From: Pisolithus tinctorius
Lineage: Eukaryota > Basidiomycota > Agaricomycetes > Boletales > Pisolithaceae
Assembly (NCBI GenBank): GCA_024663395.1
Contig: JANFAH010000007.1
Span: forward strand, 1,922,001-1,986,000
Direction of reading: 5' to 3'
Length of the DNA: 64,000 nucleotides
Within the stretch, counting starts at the first letter, position 1; each line of letters starts with the position of its first letter. Under the pieces are notes generated by a model. It ran no database searches, was not told the DNA's origin, and saw nothing but the letters and a program-made list of their open reading frames with translations. The translations under genes and the position numbers were made by a program. Shown here one piece after another: positions 11,726-26,100 of the stretch.

Positions 11726-12487
11726 CCCTCAGGGCGAGGACGCCACATTATTAGTAGGATTGCATGTGCGAACCGGCGAACATAGCTTCTGTCTAGGGTG
11801 TTTCCTCTAAGTCAGGATCGAAGACTGTATCTAGATGTATTTGCAGAAGATCAGCTTCGCGACGGCGGTTACATGTTTTAATTCTTTGGATGTTACCACT
11901 ATCAGCGCGGGAGATATGTGCATTGCTATATACGGTAGTTACGGACACAATGCAAGATGCATGAATGCTGGTGAAGGTACTTGGGAAACTGAGAAGGAAG
12001 GGAGAGAATGTGGGAAGCGCGGAGCACTTTCCGACCCCAGATGGGAGCAGAATCCTGTTGGAGGCGTGAGCTGCGAGGACGGATGGGTACGCCTCGCAGG
12101 TTGTGCTGCTCCTGATGGGTCCGCTAACGCACCAGAGGCCCCAGATTGGGTGGTACTGCGAGGTGTCGAAAACGAAGAATGTGAGGAAAGGGAGCGGAGT
12201 GGGGTGCGACGACGAGAGTGGTCGAGCAATGCGTGGAACGAGCGGGGCGCTGGAGGCACGGGAATGAGAGAAAAAGAACCGCTTACCTACGCTACTAACC
12301 GTTGCACCACTTGTAAGATCCTCTGGGATCGGCGCCTAGCTCCGAGGTAACATTTTCAGTGTCAAGTAACAGGATGCGCCGCATTCCTGGACAGAGTAAG
12401 GTCTAATCTTTAATGGTGTTTGTAGTTGTAGCGTCCAGGAGCGCCCGGAGGGCATTTGTCATGAAGTGTGCCAAAGTCAGAATTATC
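11726..12487. other. Intergenic, upstream of DAM1
   Basis: A 171-codon plus-strand frame (11835-12350) is G-rich with random-looking composition and no family signal, and I do not call it. A tRNA A-box-like string on the minus strand near 12300 lacks a B box. Confidence 0.4.
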
Positions 12488-13640
12488 ATGGCATCGCACA
12501 CCCCTCACCGGACACCTCTCAAACGGATATCACAAGGATCTCTGTTCGCCCTCTCGCGGTCGGGGCACAACTCGGACGCGCCGCATGGTCTAGGCTTCCT
12601 CGAGCCCGTTATGTCCGAGCTAGTCGACGAAGCAGAGTTTCTCCACGCTAACGTAGAAGGGCTCGGAAAGTTGAGCCAGTCGCTCAGGACTTTCAACGAG
12701 AATTTTGCGAGTTTCTTGTATGTGATGGATATGAACGCGCTGACTACGGATTGGCCGCAGGTTTGTCGAATCAGACGGCGTGCGTTCATAGGTATCCGCT
12801 GACGCGTTTGTACATAGGCACCGACTGATGCGTCTTTCCAATTGGCGCGACGAAGAGCCGGTAGGTTTCTCAGTGACCGTAAAGAACGCATAAATCACTC
12901 ACAACATTCTCGCCCAGAGGAAGATGCTCACATTGCCGCGGAAGCAGCCTCGAAAGCCGCTGCAGCAGCTCCATCTGCGCCTCCACCAGACATCGACGCT
13001 GATAAAACTACATACACCGAGAATGCAGACTACGAAACAACGTTTATGACCACCGCCAACGTGACCAACGCATCGACAACTACTACAGCCACAACCAAAC
13101 CGTCGACGAAGACAAAGAAGAAAGCCAAACCCAAGCTTTCCGCGAAAGAGAAGAAGGAAAGATCGGTGAGTAAACTCCCAGTAGAGGTCTCTGGGAGATC
13201 GGTAATGACAAGGGGAAAAGTTGATGATAGAAAAACTAATTTCCTGTCTTCCTCTTGAGTTTCGTGGTAGTGATCCCGTACGTGCGTCTGATCATTACTC
13301 TTGCGTGGATACTCATACCCGTCCGTAGAGCCTGCGCCGTAGCATGGAGTCCATCATAGAGGCAATGATGGACAGTGAAGGCCGAGGCGTCAAACGTGTG
13401 GTTCCTTCTGCTTTCTTTTAATTAAACTCGGCGCTGATACATTTTCGAAGTCATCGAACTGATCGCTCCTCCCGACCTCAACCAAGCTCGGGTTAATAAA
13501 TGCTTAATCGCTCTCGTGAACAGGAAGCTGGTGCGAAAAGACAACTCAACGGTACGTTGTTGATGCGTTTCAGTGCATCGGATCGACTCGATGACCGGTA
13601 ACAGGGCACTGTACTCTATCATTGGCATGGCCTTCCATGA
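12488..13640 (+). CDS. DAM1: DASH/DAM1 complex subunit Dam1, 268 aa
   Basis: Seven exons join in frame: 12488-12760, 12818-12860, 12918-13186, 13260-13277, 13329-13395, 13451-13551 and 13605-13640. Residues about 35-91 carry the Dam1 signature (FLEP..ELVDE, NVEGL, FNENFASFLY, MNAL, WPQ). Dam1 is part of the DASH ring that couples kinetochores to spindle microtubules and is controlled by Aurora and other mitotic kinases. The middle (about 105-180) is Ala/Thr/Lys-rich and low in complexity. The end holds a compact block (LPVEFRGSDP through ARVNKCLIALVNRKLV) that resembles the C-terminal part of basidiomycete Dam1 as I recall it. The fourth exon is only 18 nt. The start was chosen at the ATG that gives the usual short basic leader; another ATG lies 25 codons upstream. 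Confidence 0.88.
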
Positions 13641-13976
13641 AGCAAGTGTGCTGTATTATACGACTGTAAATCTAGCTTCATATACCCTTGTCATCCTAAA
13701 TTCGATCGATCATAACAAGCTACCCTCGTTAAGCGAGCTACTGAGATGCAAGCGGGCCATCATGGCCGATGCTCCCCCCGAAAATATTAAAAAGTCAGCG
13801 TTGTGTCCAGCCAGCGCTCGACGTAGAACACATGATCTCCTCGCAAGCGCATGTTCATTTCTTGATTGACGGAATGAAGCAGAGAAAAAAAAAGTTTAGA
13901 AAAAGCAACATGAAACACGACAGAGACCCGTCCAAATATCGTACTTTTCTACACGATAACAGATGTTAGCGTCCTC
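13641..13976. other. Convergent 3' flanks of DAM1 and SEC23
   Basis: These 336 bases separate two stop codons on opposite strands. They contain a purine-rich run near 13880 and should hold both poly(A) regions. Nothing else is seen. Confidence 0.6.
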
Positions 13977-16786
<2,810 letters not shown>

Positions 16787-17632
16787 GGCTCCAGACACAA
16801 GTCCTTATCAGTCGTATACAAAGTGACCGATCTACAGAAGAAGAAAAAACCACAGACTTTGGTGTCGACGGCGCAGCTGAGCAGGACGAGTGCGTCGATG
16901 AATTGGGCCGACGTGTTCTTGGGATTGATTTGTGGCCAAATACATCCAAACAAATTCTGCCCTAACAGCTTCGAGGAGGCTTTGGCCTGAGCCGAGGGAT
17001 GCACTGGCGATCAGTGGGTACATACCGATCACATGGCGTTGTCCGCATAACACGCAGACTGTGGATATCCTGTGCTGAGCGCTCCCTTGCAGTGTTGTAT
17101 CGATTCTGCCAGAGAATTGACCCATAAGCTTTATTGACCAGCAAAGGTAGATATCTGACCCTTCGGGTCGTCTTGCGACTCTGTTACGGATGGGTGCCAA
17201 CTTGATCATTACCGTGCACTCCAACAACGCCCTTCCCCGCGTTCTTCTCGTCAACCTTGCGCTCTGGTACCTCCGTTTCGCATCTGTTCGGCTGCGGATG
17301 TTCGCCCCCATGGCTATGCTATGATGTACTGCCAGATTATCTCAAGATTGGAATATTGATGCCCTCCTCCCCCCCCTCCCGAATCCCCTTTGCTGTTTGA
17401 CAATAAGGTTGTCTACTCCCAGTCCAAGGTTCCACACCACTCCAACATTTCGTGCGAGTTGTGTGTTGATGGAAATCTGATTGATGGCCTTGGTTACCCG
17501 CCGCCTATTTCCCTATTGGTGCCCCGGATAGGCGCTGCAGTGTTTGCTGAGCCCCAAGAAGTATATATAGTGATCGAAATCTTGTTTGCCCTCCGATCCC
17601 TCGGTTTTCTTCGAAGTCTTTTTCCAAGCTGT
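16787..17632. promoter_or_regulatory. Divergent promoter region between SEC23 and the 17633 gene
   Basis: These 846 bases hold two outward-facing starts. A TATATATA string at 17562-17569 lies about 64 bases before the ATG at 17633. Minus-strand open frames here (to about 17310) have no ATG context or family match. Confidence 0.4.
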
Positions 17633-18306
17633 ATGGACCACCAACTACTCGCTCACTACACGACTCCTGCAGAGTCAGCCGAAGGGACGGATTCGTCTTG
17701 GTGTCTGGTGACTAGTGACACGCCACGACACGAGTAGGGCAGTTTCCTGTTGTGCAAGAATCCAGGAAGTACTTACGAGATCTCAGATGTTTTCTCAAGG
17801 CCAATAATCATCTACTGGAGGAACTGCCACTGTCCGACACGGTTACTACTCTACCTACTCCGGAGGCTATTGACATTCAGTTGACTGGTGTAGAATGGTG
17901 CGTCCACAAGACAGCATTGACCACCGCCATTTGTTTATATGGAGAAACATCGGGTATCAGCTACAATCCCCCGCGTTTCATTTTTTACCCTATTAGCTGG
18001 GACGAATCCGATGGCCTGCTTATGTCCACAGAAGCGGATGATTGTTCAGGAACAAACCTGAGGATGAATGTCGACTGCCACATTCCCGAATTACATGACG
18101 ACGAGTCTGATCCACTCTCCGCTGTCATATATCGCGAAGATCCGTACGAATCCGTTGATCGCTGGAGGCGAGATGTCGTGGATCCCCAAATTCCGTTGTG
18201 GGATGATCCTCTTGAACACTGGGAGGACCTGGAGAATATGTGGTTGCTCGTGCCACTATCGCTGCCCGACGAGCCTGATGAAGTAGCGATAAGTCTCCGT
18301 CCATAA
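17633..18306 (+). CDS. Unknown acidic protein, 202 aa
   Basis: The 184-codon frame ending at 18306 begins without an ATG, so a first exon is needed. ATG 17633 to 17700, a 65-nt intron (17701-17765) and 17766-18306 give a continuous frame. The TATATATA string 64 bases before this ATG supports that start. The protein is rich in Asp and Glu and contains several Trp-Asp and Pro-Leu pairs in its last third; no signal peptide or membrane segment is seen. I do not recognise a family. It could be an orphan gene of this lineage. Confidence 0.5.
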
Positions 18307-19344
18307 CGCTACTCCCACTATAACCTATTTTGAGGACGCGCCACAGGTATAATTTATGAATATGTGTGTATAGAATGTAGTTATGGACATGGCATAGGAC
18401 AATAACGGACATAGACTCCCATATTTGCAGTACTACTGATTTGCATAAATACGTAGTTCGTTTTTCTTAGGACGATGGTAGTACTGTTTTACTTAGCGTT
18501 TGTAGTGTTATGGTGTCCTCAGTGCCCGTTGAGGCGGTCAAATTCGACATTATTTCTGGCAGCACTACTCCCTACCATGACGAGCAAGCAACAAGCGTCC
18601 ATTAGAAGTGAGCGCTTGTGCGGCGGCTTTCAGAATACGTCCGACATATTTTCGGTAGTTCCTATGGAGGCTTAGCATAATGATGATAGGAAGTACCAGT
18701 AACCAGTAGCCTTTCTCTCTAGGGGTCATTAGACTATAACGGCGTATGCCGAAGGGAGCTTACTAAGGGGACATTTCCAAATTTATATGTGTAACGAGCT
18801 GCACTTTCCGAATTCGGCATATCGTCGTGTACGTACAGGCTGACTTCGTTCATTCAATGACCTCGATGTTATCGTGGGGGAAACGGAGAGTATTATTCAC
18901 CGACCCTAGTATTCTATGGTACGCACCCTTTGTTTTTGTACGAGCTGGCACCCTCCCGGTGAGTAATCTCGCTATCCGTATGAGGACAGTCGACCATGCG
19001 GCGTCATCGAGTCCGCGCCCCAAAATCACTCAGCTTACCCTACCAGATGAGCCTCAAACGGCATATCGTTTACGTGGCGTGACCAGTACGGTGCGAAGTT
19101 TTCCATCCTGGAGATAGTATACCCCGTTGGTATCATCTGCATTGCCTCGTCAATACCCCCCGGTCCGCGACCAGTCTTCATCACATGGATCAACATGCAT
19201 GATTCTTAGGCTTCTTTGCCGCTGCTAAGGGTATAATAAGAACAGAGGAGTACTCTATGAGGTTTCAACCTTCAAGCTGACCGCCTCCAATTCGCCTCGG
19301 TAGTTCACCTAGCTCGTTGAGAGGATAGCTTCTCCCTTCCTTCC
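18307..19344. other. Intergenic, no supported gene
   Basis: Moderately AT-rich unique sequence between the unknown gene and the OPT transporter. Short open frames only. It should include the OPT promoter near its right end. Confidence 0.5.
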
Positions 19345-22300
19345 ATGTCAACCAACTGCATATCTATTGGGGAGAAGGAAAGCCCAGTTTCACCACACTC
19401 TGAAGAGGTCATTTCCCCCACTTCAGAGAAGGTCTATGGTGAAGGGGAATGCGCGAGCAATGATGGAGATGCAATCTTCGTCAAAGGAGAGCCAGTAATT
19501 GCCACGGGAAGGGACGTCTCATTCTATCTAGTTGATCCGCGGGATGACGGTGACCCTGCCTTGACCTTCCGCTCGCTTTTTATCGGCACCATATTTGCAT
19601 GTCTTGGAGCGGCCCTTTGCCAGGCAAGTGCTGTTCGTTGCTTTGGATGTCAGCTTTGACGTTCGTGTTTGCAACAGATATACGCATTTAAGCCCGTCCA
19701 AGTGTCGGTATCAACTGTCTTCCTTTTGTTGCTCATCTACAGCGTGGGTTTGGCCTGGGCTAAGTTTATTCCCCGGCGCTCTTCTGTCGAAGGGACGCGA
19801 TTTGAGAGGCTCGGACCTATTCTCGAGTTCTTCAATCCTGGTGAATTCAAAATCAAAGAAGTGTGCGATTAATCGCGGCTATTGAGCGACCTTCTGATCC
19901 GGACTCTCTAGCACGCTATTGCCACCCTGGTCGCATCCACTGCAGCCCAGGGCAATACTGCTGTACTTAACTTCGCAGTTCAGCGTGTAAGTATGAGTAC
20001 TATTGCCACCTTCGTCCCCTGCCAACCCATTTTTCACAACAGCTGTATTACAACACTGACGTGAATGCAATTACCGCGGTTCTTGCCACGTTCTCCACGT
20101 CCTGCTTTGGGTGAGCACAACTCGAGTGCCATGATGGGTAGCTAAATGTTAATGGATTTTAGATACGGACTCTGTGGGCTACTGCGACCCCTGACCGTCT
20201 ATCCAAGTGAAATGGTTTATTGGTTGGTATGTCTTAACTATTTCAGGAAGAAGTAATAATCACTGAGGCGACCCATACAGAACCTACCTACCGTTACCAT
20301 CTTCCAATGTTTGTTGCGTTTGGTTCGTCACCCAGCTGAACGATCTGACGATCCATTCTTCCAGCACTCCATTTCGATACTACTGCCAACCACAAGCGCA
20401 TGAAGCTGTTCTGGCTCGCTTTCGCAGGCATGTTCATATGGGAGATCTTCCCGTCCTACATCTTTCCGCTCCTGAATGGCATTAGTGTATTTTGCCTCGC
20501 TTCTCAGCATGCCAGCCCATCTATCCAGAACATGTTTACAAACATATTCGGTGGCACAGACGGTAATGAGGGTTTGGGTCTCCTGAGCATTTCGCTCGAC
20601 TGGCAGTATATTACATCGTAAGTGTTCTTTTGAGGCATGGAGGGTTTTTGTACCTCACGTATTGGCAGAGCGTACTTGAGTTTGCCACTGATCCAGCAAG
20701 GTAGCCCGCTGTTCTTGTATCCATGTTTACCCAGCTCATGGTCGGTCAGCGAATTGTTGGGTTGGATATGCATTGTGTTACATCATCTTAGCCGTCATCT
20801 ACTACTCCAATGTTTGGAACGTCAGTTAACATTCTGAAAGCTATCCCTTTCACTAACATCCAGTTGTGCAGTCCTTGACTTTCCCGATGCTGTCCACATC
20901 GATATTCTCCTCCAATGGATCCGTCTACGATCAGTCAACTGTGTTTGGCAGTACTTCCCAATTGAATCAAACAGCTTTGAATGAAGTCGGTTTGCCTTAC
21001 ATGGCCGGTTCGAATGTGTGGGCTAATATCACGGCAAACTTATCTGTGAGCACTTCTGTCAATACATCCATTTTGCGTGCCTGAAGGTATCTAAGATTGG
21101 TGGTCTATTGGCACATTGCATATGTTTCTGGGGACCATACTTGAGGGACACTCTTCGGAATTCGCATTCTGACATACGATCTGATCCACACTGGAAAGTA
21201 GGTAGATTCTTCTTGTCTGCAGCGAACCTTCGCCTCACCGTATTGTCCAATATGTGCCACCCAGGCTATGCAAAGGTACAAGGAAGCGCCATTCTGGTGG
21301 TATATCGGACTTCTTGTTCTGGCGTTCTTCAGTGGTAATTCCTATCACGAACAACCTCAACTTTCCTGACACAACTGAGCTCACTTCTCAGCGCTTATTG
21401 TGATATTTAAGGGACAAACGACCCTTCCCTGGTATTCTTATATAGTCGCTTTACTACTTGGAAGTACGCTATTCCACGCTATCGTCTGCAAAAGACTCAT
21501 CTGTTTTTGTCAGCTTTCGTTACGCCCTTCTCCCAGCTGCTCTTTGCCCGCATGGGTAATGGAATCGCCACCAACCAACTGATGAAGATGGTTGGAGGTG
21601 CAATAGCCCCTGGTCGCCCAGTTGCCAATCTCTACGTCTGTACTCATTTCTTGTGGCTCCACTATATTGTTAACAGTTCCTTATTGTTAGTTTTCCATGT
21701 GGAGTCACGATGTCATTTCACAGTCCGTCGGGCTCGCTGGTGACCTTAAGATCGGCCAATACCTGAAAATCCCCCCACGGGTCATGTTCCTTACACAAGT
21801 TTGGGGCACTATTCTAGGTACGGATGTTTTGAGACATGAAGGTCTAAAGTAAGCCTAATGGTCTCCACATAGGAGCAGCGATCAACTACGGTAGGTTTTT
21901 TCCCTACAGTTCTGCTGAAAGATCTTATCCCCACTTGAACCTGCCATAGTTGTGATGGTTTCAATCGTGAATGCACAACGAACCATCTTGATCGACCCAA
22001 ATGGCACCAACGTCTGGAGCGGCCAAGTAGTGCAGCTTCTCAATACTGACGCTATAACTTGGTCACTTGCGAAAGAGTTGTATGGCCCTGGTGGACGATA
22101 CTTCATTGTGCCGTTGAGTTTGCTTATTGGCGTCGTGCCTACTGTTATTCAGTGGTTTGTTGCGAAGGTTCGTAGCATTTCAGGGTTTAGAGTGGTTGTC
22201 CGACCTGAAAACGCCGTAGCGATGGCCCACTATTGGACCAGTCAAGGTCGACAGCATCATTTTGCCTATCATATACGCGGTGAGTTGTTGTCCTTCGGGC

Positions 22301-22678
22301 GGAGGTAGTGGCCAGTTACAAAATGTCTCCGCAGTGCTCTGCGGTAATGTCATCCGGCACGAATTCCACGATCACCTCTAGCATCATCGTCGGCCTCGTC
22401 TCACAGTTTTGGCTGAGAAAATATCATCCGGGCTGGTTCAGGAAGTATAATTACGTCCTGGGAGGTGCTCTGGATGGAGGAGCACAAGTGATGATTTTCA
22501 TTCTGTCGTTTGCCGTCTTCGGCGCATCTGGCGTACCAAGACCTTTCCCTGCGGTGAGTGAACTAACTACTGGCCTCCTACCGCAATAGCACTCATTAGC
22601 TCACCATCTCTACAGTGGGCCGGTAACCCCGCAAAGGGGAATGTAGATTATTGCAATGGGAACGGTGCGCTCTCTTGA
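19345..22678 (+). CDS. OPT-family oligopeptide transporter, 765 aa, 20 exons
   Basis: All 20 exons keep frame: 19345-19623, 19678-19860, 19912-19986, 20043-20110, 20163-20226, 20281-20308, 20365-20617, 20669-20700, 20750-20820, 20872-21045, 21096-21197, 21265-21334, 21392-21463, 21514-21635, 21691-21817, 21873-21890, 21950-22167, 22220-22279, 22335-22553 and 22616-22678. The product has an acidic cytosolic N-terminus, then many hydrophobic segments with OPT blocks such as QIYAFKPVQ, YPSEMVYW, DWQYIT, FKGQTTLPWYSY, LFARMGNGIATNQ, SLAKELYGP and KYHPGWF, ending in NPAKGNVDYCNGNG. The family moves small peptides or peptide-like compounds such as glutathione into the cell with protons at the plasma membrane. 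The first intron uses a GC donor. Three exons are 18, 28 and 32 nt. No frame break is seen, so it should be functional. Confidence 0.94.
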
Positions 22679-23120
22679 GGTATCTATATACTTTGCGGTT
22701 TCGGTCTGTTATGTTGGTTTGGGGCATCCATCTGATGGTTGAATGGGGTGTTACGTGTATGACGCTTGTTAATGGCCAATGGTTTAGGGTTTAGGGATCG
22801 CTTGTGCGTGTCGTTGGTCGGTACACCGGCGCAACGAGTGTTGCCGTGGGGTGATAAAGCCCTAGTAGTAGACTATTGATAAAAGATCTAGTTCATCAAG
22901 TGCGACCGTATAATATGTTGCTGTTGGAATCTAGTATGTATTCTACTACCGGGCAGTACACTTCAATCCGCCTCGGATTGAGTGCAGTTCGACAACACCT
23001 TCCATCAGTCCAGGCGGACCGAACACGGCTCTATAGATTTCAAGGCCTGCCCACCAACATAAAACGGGTACCATCGATATAAAAAAACTGTCTCATGAGG
23101 TTATAAAATGCGTTACTAGT
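22679..23120. other. Convergent 3' flanks of OPT and SPF1
   Basis: These bases hold the ends of two converging genes. Two tandem TTTAGGG units occur near 22785, too few to be an interstitial telomere tract. Nothing else is seen. Confidence 0.5.
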
Positions 23121-26100
23121 TTACTGTTCTTTCTTCTCTACGGCAGCCTCAGCCGCCACTCTAGCTTCCTCCGCTCGTCTAGCTTCCCTCCTCTCGCGCC
23201 CGCGAGTGATCAGCGCCTTAGGCTCAAGATCTGCAAACAGGTACTTGCACAACTTCTCTACCACCCAACAGCCGACAAAGTCGGCTATCATAACGCTCGT
23301 CAATTTGATCCTAAACTGTTCAAGCGTAACGGTGAGATTAGTAGGTTGATGTGGAGAGTGATGGATAGGAAGTTTTCGACGTACTAGGCTGTCCATTTCA
23401 ACTATCTGGAGCCATCGGTTCAAATCAGGGAAGAAATCCGTCGAGCCGGAGAATGCGACCGTGCTTGCTCCAACAAGACCCCAGTAGAGTTTAGAGTTTT
23501 CACGGATTCCTTCACGGAATGGACGACCCTACCGCACAAGAATGTCAAAAAATCTAATCCTATAAATTAACTACCGAGACTCTTACCTGGAAGTTGATGG
23601 CAAACGTCGATACTTGTTGTGAAAGTCCCAAAAGATAGATAGCCGTGTTGAGCAAACTGGGCTCAAATTTGGCGTCTAAGTCGATGACACCAGGACTAGT
23701 CCGCCAGGTTAGCCATCAGCTCTAGAGAGATAAGATGCGAGCGAACGGCGACTTACGGTTCGTAAAAGTGCGCGAGGTTGGTAATGTATATCATGGACAC
23801 GATATGTAGAGCAAACTGGATCAATACCGACAAGAGGACGTAAAGGTTGAAGATATTCCCAAGTGGGCGTTCCCGAGACAACTTCTCGACCGGCTACACA
23901 TCTTCAGTTAGGGGTTTCAAAACACGAAAATTTGGAAGCCGCTTACCTGAGCCCGGGATATACAAAGGAAACATACGGACATCAACATGCCACTAACAGT
24001 AACCTGGTAATCGCCAAACTTGATACCATCGAGGTACTGCACACTTAGACTGTATGCAGTGATCAAGCAATTCAGCGCTAAGATCTTGTACATCTGGATC
24101 GTTGCCACGAGTGTGCACCGTCCTTGCCTGATGATATGAGTGACTAGACGAGGTTAGCCAATGTCCCACTACTGATTATCGTTTATCGACACTCACTTGC
24201 AGAAACATGAGAGAGTTTCGACGTAAATGGCGCCGCACACGATGCATCACCAAGTTTGATCTGAGGTACATCCTCGTCACCTTCCATGTTCGCCAAAGCA
24301 TCCGTAATGGAACCCATGTCAAACTAAAGCGCACATTAAATCATCAGCAGTGGTCCAATATCCCAAACCTTGACATACCTTCTCCATCGGGTTCTTCTTC
24401 CGTGCAGCCTGTAGGTCAGCAGCAGCTTTCTTGTGAGCCTCTACGACATCGGGATACAAGTGCGCGATGGCAGGAGGGACCGGAGGCGGAGGGCTTCCAA
24501 AGCGAGTAGACAGTCTGAGTTGGGTCTCGTACACCTTTTTGATCCGCTCAATCTTTTGGTGCTCAGCGATCTTTTGCAAATCTTCGGGCGTCCCGTCCAA
24601 GAGAGCGACACCTATATGCGCCTGTTTGAGTGCACCGACGTCGTTGGTACCGTCGCCAGCCATGAGAGTGTTGTATCCAAGACCCTTCAAGCTTGTAAGG
24701 ATGTACTCTTTCTGGGCGGGAGACACGCGAGCGTAGACCCAGGTGTTCTGAACCAGATCGTTCCAGCTATCCGTACCCTGGAACTGCTTCATAGCAGCAC
24801 CAGTAATACAGATATCATACTGGTCGAAAAGGGACGTATCTACAGGCTGAGAGGGGTCAACAGGAATGATCTTGCTCTCATCCACAGTACGCCAGACGAT
24901 ATCTACAAAAGGGATAAGTACGAAGGGAAGCTGTGAATTCATTTACCTACCTCTTTCGTTAGCAGGGTTCTCCTTGAGATCTAATATCAAGACATCTCGA
25001 TCAACAATCTCGACGTCGCGCGCGACATGCGCAGCAGTGAGGGGATTATCCCCAGTTATCATGATGCACTATTGGATTGGCTGAGACCCATAACGCCGCA
25101 GGGAAGCAGGCACTTACGCGATGTGAAGAGTCAGCCAACATCTTGAGAGTCTGCACAGCATCTGGTTTGAGAGGGCAGTGGAAAACCAGGAACCCAGCAA
25201 ATGTTAATTTGCTCTCGACGTCTTCTCTCGCCAACTTGTTAATCTGTTATTTACCAGCTCCGTCAGCAAAGCCAGGCATTCAACACACACAACGGTCGTA
25301 CTCTGTCGATGGACATCGGTTCAATTTCCTTCGTACCAAGTGCAAGAACGCGGCTTCCGCGTCTGCTATACCACTTATACGTCTCATCATACCATTCAGG
25401 CACTTCAGCAAGCATCGCCTTGATAGTCTCAGGAGCACCTTTCACTGAAACCAGTGTCTTACTACTCGGGAGAGTAGATACAGTCGACATCCGCTTGAGT
25501 GCGGAGGAGAACTGGAAGCGACGACGAATGTACAGCTTAGACGCCACAGGGGCCTTGTTGGACGAGGGAGCCACGGAATCGCCTACATTAAATCAGTGAC
25601 TGTAGTCAAGGGGGATCAGAATAAGTACAGACCTTGGGAAATTTTCCAGTCGAGAGCCTCCAGGGTCGTCTTCTCCATGGGATCTCCGACAATAGTACCA
25701 TCATCAAGGCGTACCAGGGCATGCGCAGCTGCCAAGCACAATGTCGTCTGTTTTCCAGACTCCTTGACATCGACCAACTTGAGCTTATCGGTTTCGCTGC
25801 GGCACGTGTAAACAGGGAGATCATAAACGAGGCTTGCAATATACTCACTCAACGCCTACAATTCCTTCTAGAACCAGGTTTTCCGCAGTAATCGTGCCTG
25901 TTTTATCGAAGCAGCAAACGTCAACCCGTCCAGCGATCGGAATGCGAAAAGGTTCAGTGCAGAATATAGCTATCATTCCCTTGAGTTGCAATATAGACGG
26001 AAGAGGAATTCATACGCACCGAATTTGGACAAGGCAACAAGGGATGCATTGACTGCCAATGAAAGCTCCATTGGGAGTTCGGGAGGTACGACACTCGTGA

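Noticed and set aside
12290..12325. tRNA A-box-like string (TGGTGCAACGG) on the minus strand
   Set aside because: No B box or matching stems follow within the needed distance, and the cloverleaf cannot be drawn.
11835..12350. 171-codon plus-strand frame
   Set aside because: Composition is random-like and Gly/Arg/Glu-rich from a G-rich strand, there is no splice or family support, and nothing marks the start.
22780..22800. Telomere-like TTTAGGGTTTAGGG
   Set aside because: Only two units are present, too few for an interstitial telomere tract.
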